Assembly (NCBI RefSeq): GCF_017352195.1
Contig: NZ_CP071445.1
Span: 1,674,001 to 1,738,000, forward strand
DNA length: 64,000 bases
Reading direction: 5' to 3'
Origin: Sedimentibacter sp. zth1
GTDB taxonomy: Bacteria; Bacillota; Clostridia; Tissierellales; Sedimentibacteraceae
Below the pieces are notes generated by a model that had not been told where the DNA came from, did not search any database, and saw only the letters and a program-made list of their open reading frames with translations. Below, piece by piece: positions 45,950 through 54,842 of this stretch. The position numbers and the translations under genes were made by a program. Each line of letters starts with the position of its first letter. The first letter of the stretch is position 1.

Positions 45950-46015
45950 TTCTAAAATAGTATTATTCTATCTGTTAATAATAAATATGTACTTGGTTAT
46001 AGCAAAAAAGATAGA
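45950..46015 (-). pseudogene. Duplication junction: permease 3' relic fused to fba 3' relic
   Basis: Reading minus, the left part (about 45950-45988) encodes the end of the basic amino-acid permease (LLTDRIILF then a stop, against LLTGRIALF in the intact gene at 48011). The right part (about 45989-46015) matches the last ~25 bases of fba (GTACTTGGTTATAGC and on). Neither relic is part of an open gene. Together they mark the tandem duplication breakpoint. Confidence 0.8.
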
Positions 46016-46031
46016 AATAAGATATTATGCA

Positions 46032-46061
46032 AAAGATTACACTTAGTTAAGTGTAATCTTT
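46032..46061. terminator. Terminator, SpoIID-like gene copy 2
   Basis: AAAGATTACACTT and AAGTGTAATCTTT, 13-bp stem, 4-nt loop, then ATTTTTTA. Duplicate of the fba terminator. Confidence 0.88.
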
Positions 46062-46067
46062 TATTTT

Positions 46068-47432
46068 TTAATATTCTTGATAACTATCCTTGAGCTGGAT
46101 AATCCGATACCATGTAACAGGACCTACCGTACCTGTTATAGGTATTCCAAATCTATCCTGGATTTGACGTACTGCTTTGTCAGTCTGAGTATCATATACA
46201 CCTGTAACTTTAACAGGTGAAACATAATCAGTATTTTCAGATATTTGTTTTAAGTATTTCTGTATTAAAGAGACTTTTTCGTTAGATAAACCTAAATACA
46301 ATACATATCCAGGATAGATGTCAACATACTCACTTAATGTTTCAGGAGGTATGCTGTTATATATCTCATCATATACCTGTTCAAGTTTTCTTTGATTTTT
46401 AATATCAACAATTCCGTTAACTTCTAGTCCATATTCCTTTTGAAACTGCTTTAATGATTTTTCTGTTTCTTCTCCAAATATTCCATCGATTTTAACAGGG
46501 TCTATATTATCATTGTAGAAACTGATAAAATCCAAATAATACTGTAATGCTATAACTTCTATTCCATAAGAACCAAGCTCAATTTTAGTTGCAAATGGTC
46601 TATATAAGTCTACTATACTTATACCCTCTGTTGTTAATTCACCTAATTGTTTAATTGCTGTATATATATAGTTGATTTTGTACCATGTAGCCTTATCAAC
46701 AATACCATCCATTTCAAGATTAAAAATCTTTTGAAATGTCTTTACTGAATTTTCTGTTATTGGTCCAAAAACTCCATCTGGTTCTATTTGAGGTATTTCG
46801 GGATAATTTTTACTGATCCTGTTAAGCTTAACCTCTACAGTTGCAACATCATTACCTATATCTCCTAGTTTTAATGGTATGCCTGGATATGAACTGGTCT
46901 CTCCTGATATAGGTGCATTTTCAACAATTTCTATATCATCACCATAATAATACTTTAATATATCCAATGCAGATTTTCCCTCTTCAGCTAATTGTACTGT
47001 TTCCCACTGTGATAATCCATCGCATTTTTCCGTTGTGCCGTTACAATACGAAGTAAAATATGGCTCAACCGAACCCATTTTTCTAACATAATCATTAAAC
47101 AATTCATCAGCTTTTATACTTATATTTCTATATATTTCTCCATCTTTCACAAATACCTGATCAAATTCTGTAGAGTTGGTTATATCAAAATCATATCCTT
47201 GGTTTCGATACCATTCTGTATAAACCCTGTTTAGTACATAATTAATAATCACATGTAAATTTGCCTCTATCGAACTATCCGGCCAAGTAGGATATATTTG
47301 ATTTGATGCCACATTTTTTACATATTCCGGAAATGAAACAGTAACATTTTCTGCTTCCATATCATCTGGATTTCCTAAATGTACAACTAAATACTTTGGA
47401 ATAATAGGTTGCTCTAAAGTCATAATATTCAC
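46068..47432 (-). CDS. SpoIID-like, three peptidoglycan-binding domains, copy 2
   Basis: A 454-residue paralogue of the protein at 43018-44385 and near-identical by eye over most of its length, including three PG_binding_1 repeats and the GLSQWETVQLAEEGKS element. The position corresponding to the SpoIID catalytic glutamate is Gln (EYVKNVASNQIYPTWPDSS), so the enzymatic residue may be lost. Reading frame is intact and synonymous-looking changes dominate, suggesting the copy is still under selection, possibly as a binding protein. Start: GTG or the ATG three codons later (MTLEQPIIP). It overlaps its paired gene by 4 bases. Confidence 0.82.
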   Translation of the reverse strand: MNIMTLEQPIIPKYLVVHLGNPDDMEAENVTVSFPEYVKNVASNQIYPTWPDSSIEANLHVIINYVLNRVYTEWYRNQGYDFDITNSTEFDQVFVKDGEIYRNISIKADELFNDYVRKMGSVEPYFTSYCNGTTEKCDGLSQWETVQLAEEGKSALDILKYYYGDDIEIVENAPISGETSSYPGIPLKLGDIGNDVATVEVKLNRISKNYPEIPQIEPDGVFGPITENSVKTFQKIFNLEMDGIVDKATWYKINYIYTAIKQLGELTTEGISIVDLYRPFATKIELGSYGIEVIALQYYLDFISFYNDNIDPVKIDGIFGEETEKSLKQFQKEYGLEVNGIVDIKNQRKLEQVYDEIYNSIPPETLSEYVDIYPGYVLYLGLSNEKVSLIQKYLKQISENTDYVSPVKVTGVYDTQTDKAVRQIQDRFGIPITGTVGPVTWYRIIQLKDSYQEY

Positions 47433-47851
47433 ACCCCTCTATAATATACTGGTTGCATTATTACTGGTTGAATAGATGCTATACCCTCAAACACCTTTAT
47501 CTCTTTGTCTGTAATTAATTTATACCCATCAGCCTCAATATCAGCTTTATATGTGTAAAATGGAGTTGAATTTCCCGGAGTTAATGATAAATCAGCTGCA
47601 GGAGCATCAACAAGTATAATTCCAGTTTTACCATTTTCATCTGTGTAAACCTTTTTTACATAATATATATCATTATTTAATTGTCTGCTTATTACAATCA
47701 TAGCATTTTCAATAGGCAAGTTTCCTCCTGCTGTTGTTACCTGAAAAATTATCCCACCCTTACCATTAAGCAATTCTTCTAACTCTAATTCATTCTGCAA
47801 CATTTCTTCATCATTAATCTTATTTATTAATAAATCACTATTTTTTTTCAT
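47429..47851 (-). CDS. Carboxypeptidase-regulatory-like (beta-sandwich) protein, copy 2
   Basis: A 140-residue paralogue of the protein at 44382-44804, differing at only a few residues (for instance AMIVISRQ against ARIVISRQ). All features of copy 1 apply. The intact frame and maintained overlap with the SpoIID-like copy 2 argue against decay. Confidence 0.75.
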   Translation of the reverse strand: MKKNSDLLINKINDEEMLQNELELEELLNGKGGIIFQVTTAGGNLPIENAMIVISRQLNNDIYYVKKVYTDENGKTGIILVDAPAADLSLTPGNSTPFYTYKADIEADGYKLITDKEIKVFEGIASIQPVIMQPVYYRGV

Positions 47852-48010
47852 TATACTCCCTTCCGATTAATATAATATATTACTTAACTACAATATATAT
47901 AATCTATTCAAACTTAGAAGGTTATTGATGACATACAATTTTGCCCGTAATTACATATATTTAGTTTAAAATGTATCACTAATATATATGCGAAGTATAT
48001 TTACATTATT

Positions 48011-49465
48011 CTAAAATAGTGCTATTCTACCCGTTAATAATAAATATAATGAAATAAAAGCTAATGCTACTAATACTATTAATATTGCTATATCTCTATT
48101 ATTGCTAAAATAAATTTCATTATGATCTTTTTTACCTTTAATATAAACTAAAGTACCAGGAAGATAAAATAATGCTGTAACTCCTAATCCTATTAACCCA
48201 CTTGCATAAATAAGCCATATACCGTATATTGTACCGATAAGTCCAATTATTTTTGAAGAAAAAGTTGTTCCATAGTCTTTTTTTAACTTATTTCTATTTA
48301 GAGAAATTTTAAAGTAATACATTGCACTTAACAAGTAAGGTATTAAAATCATACTTGTTGATATTGAGTAAAAAACCTGATATGTTGAAGAGCTAAAATA
48401 TGTTATTATCAAAAATATCTGTACTATACTATTAGTCAAAAATATTGAAAAAACAGGAGCACCATTTTTGTTTTCTTTTGTAAATATTTTGGGAAATGCA
48501 CCTTTTTTCGAGGCTTCATATGGACATTCAGTTGCTATAATGGTATAACCTAAGGTTGCTCCTAACAAAGATATTATTACACCTATATTTACTAATGCGG
48601 CACCCCAACTACCCACTACACTTTTAAGTACCCCAGCCATTGGTGGATTAGATAATCCTGCTAATTGACTTCTATCTAATACACCCATACTTAGAACCGC
48701 AACTAAAATATAAATTGTTAATACGCCTAAAAAAGCTGTTATGGTTGCTTTACCAACATCTGAAGAATACTTAGCTCTTCCTGAAATAACAACCGCTCCT
48801 TCAATTCCTACAAATGACCATACTGTTGTTTGAGAGGTAGCTCTTAATTGATTTAAAAATGACATATTACCTGATTCACCCCAAAAATCTTTTATAAAAA
48901 TATTCCAGTCAAACGCTTTTAGAAAAATCAATGTTACAATAAATACTAGTATGGGAACAATTTTACTTATAGTTATAACTACATTTATTGAAGTTGCTTT
49001 TTTAACACCCTTTAATACAAAGTAATTAACTATCCATATAAGAATTGAAGCACATACTATGGATATTAAATTATTACCTTTCCCAAATATAGATATAAAA
49101 TATCCAATGCTTGCGAAAAGCAATGTAGCATAAGATACAATTGCAAGCAAAGTACTAAGCCAATAACCCCAAGCCGAGTTAAACCCTACATAGTCTCCCC
49201 ATCCTTCCTTTGCATAACTATATATTCCTCCAGTAAGCTCTGGTCTTATTCTATTAAGATTAAAAAAACAAAGTATTAAAGCTTGCATTCCTATACCACA
49301 TATTAACCATCCTATTAATACTGCACCAGTATTAGCTCCTTTACTTGCCATATCACCAGCAATACTAAAAACGCCTCCACCTATTGTAGCACCTATTGCA
49401 ACCGCTGTAAGTTGTATATAATTAAGTCCCTTAGAATTTGTTGTTTTTTTATTTTTATTAGTCAC
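48011..49465 (-). CDS. APC-superfamily basic amino acid permease/antiporter
   Basis: A 484-residue twelve-helix transporter. The first helix IQLTAVAIGATIGGGVFSIAG has the APC family glycine pattern GA-TIGGGVFS, and TTVWSFVGIEGAVVISGRAK (about 215-234) is the substrate-site segment conserved in arginine/ornithine antiporters of the APA group (ArcD-like). An arginine, ornithine or lysine exchanger is likely, but no arginine deiminase genes are near. Starts with GTG at 49463-49465, 9 bases after GGAGG. Its last codons were duplicated into the junction at about 45950-45988. Confidence 0.85.
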   Translation of the reverse strand: MTNKNKKTTNSKGLNYIQLTAVAIGATIGGGVFSIAGDMASKGANTGAVLIGWLICGIGMQALILCFFNLNRIRPELTGGIYSYAKEGWGDYVGFNSAWGYWLSTLLAIVSYATLLFASIGYFISIFGKGNNLISIVCASILIWIVNYFVLKGVKKATSINVVITISKIVPILVFIVTLIFLKAFDWNIFIKDFWGESGNMSFLNQLRATSQTTVWSFVGIEGAVVISGRAKYSSDVGKATITAFLGVLTIYILVAVLSMGVLDRSQLAGLSNPPMAGVLKSVVGSWGAALVNIGVIISLLGATLGYTIIATECPYEASKKGAFPKIFTKENKNGAPVFSIFLTNSIVQIFLIITYFSSSTYQVFYSISTSMILIPYLLSAMYYFKISLNRNKLKKDYGTTFSSKIIGLIGTIYGIWLIYASGLIGLGVTALFYLPGTLVYIKGKKDHNEIYFSNNRDIAILIVLVALAFISLYLLLTGRIALF

Positions 49466-49540
49466 GCATTAAAACCTCCAATGTTTTTCATTTTGTCAGA
49501 ATCATGTTATTGACTTAGTATTCCATTTTTACGAAAAAAA

Positions 49541-49568
49541 ATAACAATTTAGTATACTAAATTGTTAT
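49541..49568 (-). terminator. Palindromic terminator overlapping the ksgA stop
   Basis: ATAACAATTTAGTA and TACTAAATTGTTAT form a perfect 28-base palindrome. On the minus strand eight T follow the stem. The ksgA stop codon at 49565-49567 lies in the stem. AT-rich, but length and U tract make it a credible terminator of the metG operon. Confidence 0.7.
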
Positions 49569-50422
49569 TTATATAATTCTTCAGCTATTTTTGCAAAATC
49601 ATAAATCGTTAATTGCTCAGCTCTAATACCTGGATCTATATTTACATTTTCTAATGCGTTTTTAACTTTTTCTTTTTCTATTTTCAAATTACTACTCATA
49701 GAATTGTGAATTGTCTTTCTTCTCTGTCCAAATGCTGCTTTAATAACAGCAAAAAGTGCTATTTCATCCTTAACTTCAACTCTTGGTTTTTCCAATATAT
49801 CTATTGTTATAACTGCTGAATCGACCTTAGGTCTTGGCATAAACACTGTGTTAGGTACAATCAAAGATATGTGTGCATCTGCTCTATATTGAACTGCTAA
49901 ACTTATTGCTCCATAATCTTTATTGCCTGGTTTTGCACTAAGTCTTTGTGCAACTTCTTTTTGAACCATAACTGTGATACCTGATATATTTATTTTATCT
50001 TCTAGAACCTTCATAATTATTGGAGTAGTAATATAATAAGGTAAGTTCGCAACAAGTTTAACTTTCATACCTTTAAATTCCTCTTCAATTAATCTATTTA
50101 CATCAACCTTCATAAAATCGTCGTAAATAATTTTAAGATTATCATAACACAAGGTTTCAAAATGAACATCTTTTAAACTTTTATCTATTTCAATTGCTAT
50201 TACCTTTTTTGCTTTATTGCAAAGTCCTTGAGTTAATGTTCCAAAACCAGGTCCTATTTCTATTACTCCAGTATTATCGTCAATACCTGCTGCATCTACA
50301 ATCTTATTGATTATGTTTCCATCTATTAAAAAATTTTGACCAAGACTTTTGCTAAATTCGAAGCCATGTCTATTAAGTATTTCCTTCATTATTCTTGGTG
50401 AATATAATTTCTTTTCATCCAT
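49565..50422 (-). CDS. rsmA: 16S rRNA dimethyladenosine transferase KsgA
   Basis: Methylates two adjacent adenines in the 3' hairpin of 16S rRNA. Length 285. SAM motif VIEIGPGFGTLTQ, the catalytic NLPYYITTPIIM (NLPY), and FGQRRKTIHNSM are typical. The N-terminal SKSLGQNFLID starts the fold. It is the last gene of the metG operon, three bases after rnmV, a very common clostridial order. Confidence 0.95.
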   Translation of the reverse strand: MDEKKLYSPRIMKEILNRHGFEFSKSLGQNFLIDGNIINKIVDAAGIDDNTGVIEIGPGFGTLTQGLCNKAKKVIAIEIDKSLKDVHFETLCYDNLKIIYDDFMKVDVNRLIEEEFKGMKVKLVANLPYYITTPIIMKVLEDKINISGITVMVQKEVAQRLSAKPGNKDYGAISLAVQYRADAHISLIVPNTVFMPRPKVDSAVITIDILEKPRVEVKDEIALFAVIKAAFGQRRKTIHNSMSSNLKIEKEKVKNALENVNIDPGIRAEQLTIYDFAKIAEELYK

Positions 50423-50425
50423 TGA

Positions 50426-50977
50426 CTATACTCCTATTTCCTCATCGTTGATCTCAGTTATAGCTGTCTCAAGCTCATCTCTTATTATACCATAATTATT
50501 TAATCTTTTTACAAATTGCTTTGCACTGCAATAACCTATGCCTATCATATCTCCAAGCTTTGCTCTTCTTTTTGAAGCATTGTCGTTACCAACAAGCTCA
50601 TAATATATCATATCATCACTTTTAAACTCAGTTCTACCATCTGTTACTTCTGCTCTTGCATTAGCTAATGCTTCTCTAATAACATCAGGAGTAGCATTTT
50701 CAACACCTATATTACCGTTTTTATTTGCCTTATTCCTTGGTATAAATGCATGCTTGCAATTTTTAACCTGTGAAGATACAATATTTCTGATTTTTTTGCC
50801 AGGAAAATCTGGATCTGTAAGTATTATAACACCTCTATTTGCAGAAGCTGTTTTTATTAAATCAATCGTTTTTTGTGTCAATCCAAGACCGCTTGTTGCA
50901 ATTATTTCTGCATCTACTGCTCTTTTAACAGCTGAAATATCGTCTTTTCCTTCTACAACTATTATTTCCTTTATCAA
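50426..50977 (-). CDS. rnmV: Ribonuclease M5
   Basis: A Toprim-fold nuclease of 183 residues that matures 5S rRNA. Toprim motifs are VVEGKDD (acidic residue first) and LTDPDFPGKKIR (DxD), with the GNxxxKRxxLG-like C-terminal element. The gene lies between tatD and ksgA, the universal setting in Firmicutes. Confidence 0.94.
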   Translation of the reverse strand: MIKEIIVVEGKDDISAVKRAVDAEIIATSGLGLTQKTIDLIKTASANRGVIILTDPDFPGKKIRNIVSSQVKNCKHAFIPRNKANKNGNIGVENATPDVIREALANARAEVTDGRTEFKSDDMIYYELVGNDNASKRRAKLGDMIGIGYCSAKQFVKRLNNYGIIRDELETAITEINDEEIGV

Positions 50978-50991
50978 AATTATATCCTTTC

Positions 50992-51759
50992 CTAATTAAT
51001 CTTAAACAATCTTTTAAAATTACTATTAGTTTTATTTACTACCTCATCGTAGCTAACACCTTTTATCTTTGCAATTTCCTCAGCCACGTATTTAACTAAG
51101 GCGGGCTGGTTTCTCTTTCCTCTAAATGGTTCGGGAGCTAAATATGGAGAATCTGTTTCTATCAAAAGATGCTCTAAAGGTATTTCAAAAGCAACTTTTT
51201 TTGATACTTTAGAATTTTTAAATGTTACAGGTCCACCTAATGAAATAAGAAATCCCATTTTTATAAACTCTTTAGCTAATTCAATATTTCCAGAATAGCA
51301 GTGCAAAATTCCTCTTGCACCACTATAATGTTCTTCTTTCATAATATTAAATACATCCTCATGTGCATCTCTATCATGTACAATATAAGGCATATCTAAT
51401 TGTTTTGCTAATTTAACTTGTTCTCTAAACCATTTCCTTTGATACTCTCTTGGAGAATTATCATAGTAGTAATCAAGTCCAATCTCACCGATAGCAAGCA
51501 CCTTTTTATTTAAAGCGTACTTTTTATATAATTCTAATGTTTCCTCATCCATTTTATCTGCGTCCTCTGGATGAGTACCTACAGCTGCATAAATCATATC
51601 GTATTTTTCTGATAATTGTATGGATCTTTCTGATGTTTTAACATCACAACCAGGATTCAAAACTAGTTCAACACCATTCTGTTTAAGCAAATTTATTAGT
51701 TCATCCCTATCTTCATCAAATTTCTCATCATCTAAATGTGCATGACTATCAATTAACAT
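50992..51759 (-). CDS. tatD: TatD-family metal-dependent DNase
   Basis: A TIM-barrel hydrolase of 255 residues. Metal ligands are in DSHAHLDDEKF at the N terminus, IGEIGLDYYYD, YIVHDRDAHED, and LIETDSPYLAPEPFRG near the C terminus, all canonical. It is thought to act on DNA or small nucleotide substrates. It is read from the metG operon, abutting the previous gene by a single base. Confidence 0.94.
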   Translation of the reverse strand: MLIDSHAHLDDEKFDEDRDELINLLKQNGVELVLNPGCDVKTSERSIQLSEKYDMIYAAVGTHPEDADKMDEETLELYKKYALNKKVLAIGEIGLDYYYDNSPREYQRKWFREQVKLAKQLDMPYIVHDRDAHEDVFNIMKEEHYSGARGILHCYSGNIELAKEFIKMGFLISLGGPVTFKNSKVSKKVAFEIPLEHLLIETDSPYLAPEPFRGKRNQPALVKYVAEEIAKIKGVSYDEVVNKTNSNFKRLFKIN

Positions 51760-52314
51760 TTACTTTTTTACTTCCTTTCTTTGCTTCTTCTTGTTGCCTA
51801 TTTTAACTTTTGAATATTTTTCTACTAATAGTAAAAAATCATCATATTCTTTGTTTCTTTTACACAATAATTCAATAACATTATGTTTAGTATATTTGCT
51901 TTTGTATGTCACCTTAATCTTAAATTTTTCTATTCTATTATCTGTTGGTAATTCGATTTTATCGATATCACTCCAGCTTATAACGGTCGAATTCCTATAA
52001 ATACCTATATTTGATACTTTAGTTTTTGCAGAAAGAGGGATATATAGTACTATAAAGAAAAACAACGTAAGTGCTATTTTTAATGATTCTAAACTAAAAA
52101 ATCGATTCTCTCTAAACAAAGAGCCTAACGCTAAACCACTTAATGTTAGCATTAAAAACAATAAAACACCACATATATTTCTCATACTACTGTTATCATT
52201 TGTCAATGAAACAACATCTATAGGATTTAATTTTTTGTATTTATGATTCTTGATAGCAACTGATATTAAATAGTAAGTAGCACCAGCCAATGCTAACATA
52301 AAAAACAACGACAT
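51760..52314 (-). CDS. Membrane protein with bPH-like domain
   Basis: A 184-residue protein of unknown function. A helix at the N terminus (about 3-20), two membrane segments (about 45-66 and 78-95), then a cytoplasmic domain with VSNIGIYRNSTVISWSDIDK, resembling the bacterial PH-like (DUF5673/YcxB-like) proteins of Firmicutes, and a Lys-rich tail (GNKKKQRKEVKK). Its place between metG and tatD in the operon is unusual, and its stop codon abuts tatD directly. Confidence 0.7.
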   Translation of the reverse strand: MSLFFMLALAGATYYLISVAIKNHKYKKLNPIDVVSLTNDNSSMRNICGVLLFLMLTLSGLALGSLFRENRFFSLESLKIALTLFFFIVLYIPLSAKTKVSNIGIYRNSTVISWSDIDKIELPTDNRIEKFKIKVTYKSKYTKHNVIELLCKRNKEYDDFLLLVEKYSKVKIGNKKKQRKEVKK

Positions 52315-52351
52315 AATTTTCTCCCCTCAACTTATTATATAATTTTTCTAT

Positions 52352-54340
52352 TTAGCTTATTTTAGCTCCACTTGCTAAATCTTCTAATGTAGAAACTAAA
52401 GTTAATTTTTTGCCCTTTGTAGCTGCTAAAACCATACCTTGAGAATAAACTCCTCTTAATGTTACTGGTTTCAAATTATATACCATAACCACTTTTTTAC
52501 CTATTAAGTCCTCAGGCTCATAGTATTTAGCTATACCTGAAACAACCTGTTTTGTTTCTTTTCCAACTTTTAATTGTAAAACTAACAATCTATCTGCATC
52601 TGGGTGTTTCTTAGCCTCTACTATTTCTGCTAATTTTAATTTCATTTTATCAAAGTCATCTATTGTTATCATTCCATCTTCAAGCTCTTCATTAACTTCT
52701 TGATTTGCATTTTTTACTTCTTTTTTGTTTTCTTCCACTTTCTTTACCTCATTTTTTTTATCTTCATTTATTCCTAATTTTTGATGTATTTCTTCTAATT
52801 TTTTAGCAGTATCTATTCTAGCAAATAATATTTCAGGTGTACCAACTTTTCCACCAACTACTGTTCCATCAAATGTTGAAATAGAATCCCAATCATTTTT
52901 ATCAGAATTAATTTGCTTAAATATTTTATCTGATGTTTCCGGTAAATATGGTTTTAATAATGCTGCAGCAATTCTTATAGACTCAAGTAAATTATATAAA
53001 ACAGTAGCAAGTCTATCCTTTTTAGATTCGTCTTTTCCAAGTATCCAAGGAGTAGTTTCATCTATATATTTATTGCTCCTTCTTAGCAGGTTGAAAATTT
53101 CATCAATTGCATCAGAAACCTTTAAATCATCCATTTTTTTCTCTACTCTTTTTGGAGTTTCTAATGCTAAATTAATTAATTCATCATCTATTGCCTCTTT
53201 TTGAGTCGGTGCTAAAATTTCACCATTAAAATATTTTTTGACCATTGTAACTGTTCTATTTACTAAGTTTCCTAAAATATTAGCTAAATCCGAATTAATT
53301 CTTTCTATCAATAATTCATAGCTTAATATACCATCATTTGCAAAAGGCATTTCATGCAATACATAATATCTAACTGCATCTACCCCAAACAATTCTACTA
53401 AATCATCTGCATAAATTACATTTCCTTTTGATTTACTCATTTTTCCTTCACCAACAAGTAACCATGGATGACCAAATATTTGTTTTGGAAGTTCTTCGCC
53501 AAGAGCCATCAACAGTATTGGCCAGTATATTGTATGAAATCTTAAAATGTCTTTACCTATCAAATGCACATCAGCAGGCCAGTTTTTCTTGTATAAATCA
53601 CTGTGATTTCCATTAATATCATAACCCAAAAATGTAATATAATTACTAAGTGCATCAATCCATACGTAAACAACATGTTTGTCATCAAATGACACTGGTA
53701 TACCCCAGTTAAATGAAGTTCTCGAAACGCATAAATCTTGTAATCCTGGCTTTAAGAAGTTATTCATCATTTCATTTTTTCTTGATTCTGGTTGTATAAA
53801 TTTAGGATTACCCTCAATGTGTTTTATTAATCTATCAACATATTTACTTAGCTTGAAGAAATACGCTTCTTCCTTGGCTTTAGTTACTTCTGCGCCACAA
53901 TCAGGGCATTTACCATCTTTCAATTGACTCTCAGTAAAAAATGATTCACAAGGTGTACAATACATTCCTTCATAATGTCCTTTGTAAATATCTCCTTGGT
54001 CATAAAGTCTTTTGAATATTTGTTGCACCTTTTCAACATGCATTTTATCTGTAGTTCTAATAAATTTGTCATAACTTGTATTCATAATATCCCAAATTCT
54101 TTTTATTTCACTTGTTACATTATCAACAAATTCTTGTGGTGTTATACCTGCTGCTTCAGCTTTATCTTGAATTTTTTGTCCATGTTCATCTGTGCCTGTT
54201 TGAAAATAAACATCGTAACCATTTAGTTTTTTAAATCTCGCTATACTATCAGCTAGAACTATTTCGTAAGTGTTTCCTATATGTGGCTTTCCTGATGTAT
54301 ATGCAATTGCTGTTGTGATATAATATTTACCTTTATTCAT
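52352..54340 (-). CDS. metG: Methionyl-tRNA synthetase
   Basis: Charges tRNA-Met. Length 662. HIGH-type PHIGNTY (19-25), a knuckle with Cys128, Cys131, Cys145 and Cys148 that binds zinc, and the KMSKS loop at 300-304 are present. Residues from about 560 form the C-terminal EMAPII-like tRNA-binding domain (VVSGIAKYYEPEDLIGKKVV), separated by a Lys/Glu-rich linker (about 520-550). First gene of the operon metG-membrane gene-tatD-rnmV-ksgA. A T-box leader controls it. Confidence 0.96.
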   Translation of the reverse strand: MNKGKYYITTAIAYTSGKPHIGNTYEIVLADSIARFKKLNGYDVYFQTGTDEHGQKIQDKAEAAGITPQEFVDNVTSEIKRIWDIMNTSYDKFIRTTDKMHVEKVQQIFKRLYDQGDIYKGHYEGMYCTPCESFFTESQLKDGKCPDCGAEVTKAKEEAYFFKLSKYVDRLIKHIEGNPKFIQPESRKNEMMNNFLKPGLQDLCVSRTSFNWGIPVSFDDKHVVYVWIDALSNYITFLGYDINGNHSDLYKKNWPADVHLIGKDILRFHTIYWPILLMALGEELPKQIFGHPWLLVGEGKMSKSKGNVIYADDLVELFGVDAVRYYVLHEMPFANDGILSYELLIERINSDLANILGNLVNRTVTMVKKYFNGEILAPTQKEAIDDELINLALETPKRVEKKMDDLKVSDAIDEIFNLLRRSNKYIDETTPWILGKDESKKDRLATVLYNLLESIRIAAALLKPYLPETSDKIFKQINSDKNDWDSISTFDGTVVGGKVGTPEILFARIDTAKKLEEIHQKLGINEDKKNEVKKVEENKKEVKNANQEVNEELEDGMITIDDFDKMKLKLAEIVEAKKHPDADRLLVLQLKVGKETKQVVSGIAKYYEPEDLIGKKVVMVYNLKPVTLRGVYSQGMVLAATKGKKLTLVSTLEDLASGAKIS

Positions 54341-54361
54341 AATATACTCTCCTTATAAATA

Positions 54362-54600
54362 TAAAAGTCTCTTAGCCTTTTGGCTAAGAGACGATGTTAT
54401 CGTGTTACCACTCTTAATTTGTGTGCATCTCACAATACACACCTTTGTAAGTTTTAATAAACCCAGTAATATAACGGTTACAACCGTAATACCCTACTTA
54501 TTTTCAGGCATTATGCTCCAAGTCCATCTTCTTTGTAAACTCATCCGCTGATTTTCACCAACACAGCTCTCTAAAGGACTTATTTACAAATACTCTTCTT
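54362..54600 (-). ncRNA. T-box leader of metG
   Basis: On the minus strand Stem I starts with AGTCC (about 54576) and closes at GGACT. AGAGAG and GGTGAAAATC lie in Stem I as in other T-boxes. The specifier candidate AUG is at 54525-54527 in GAAGATGGACT, which fits uncharged tRNA-Met. The T-box bulge GAGTGGTAACACG follows (about 54399-54413), then the terminator stem GTCTCTTAGCC/GGCTAAGAGAC (54367-54392) with a T run. Uncharged tRNA binding would form the antiterminator and raise metG expression. Confidence 0.93.
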
Positions 54601-54842
54601 TTCAAAGCATGCTATTATATTCTTATAAAGACTATACATAAAAATTCATATATTGTCAATACAAATTTTACATTTTATCTTCTTTATTGTAAAAAATATT
54701 TCCTATTTATTATAACTCTTTTTTAACACAATATTTTTTTGTTGCAATTTTGTAATATTTGTTTTATTGTACGTCTGCTTTATGATTGTTGCTTTTAAAA
54801 AATTTATATGATATATTATCTCTAGAAAGCTAGGTGATATGT

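Larger units (their letters stand above)
42937..45988. repeat. Tandem duplication, copy 1 (full unit)
   Basis: The unit runs from the last codons of fba (ATGTACTTGGTT) through three minus-strand genes to a relic of the permease 3' end at about 45950-45988, ending in AATAATAAATAT. Copy 2 begins at once with GTACTTGGTTATAGC. Base-level similarity continues through the terminator, both paired genes, the spacers and the relic region, so a ~3.05-kb piece was duplicated in tandem. Confidence 0.85.
45987..48046. repeat. Tandem duplication, copy 2 (about 1 kb deleted)
   Basis: Copy 2 starts in the fba relic and runs through a near-identical terminator, the second SpoIID-like gene, the second beta-sandwich gene and a spacer. 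The spacer keeps the end of the single-copy gene (about 47904-47927, TTCAAACTTAGAAGGTTATT) and the sequence upstream of its start (from about 47954, CATATATTTAGTTTAAAATG), with the gene itself missing. It ends in the intact permease gene. Confidence 0.82.
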
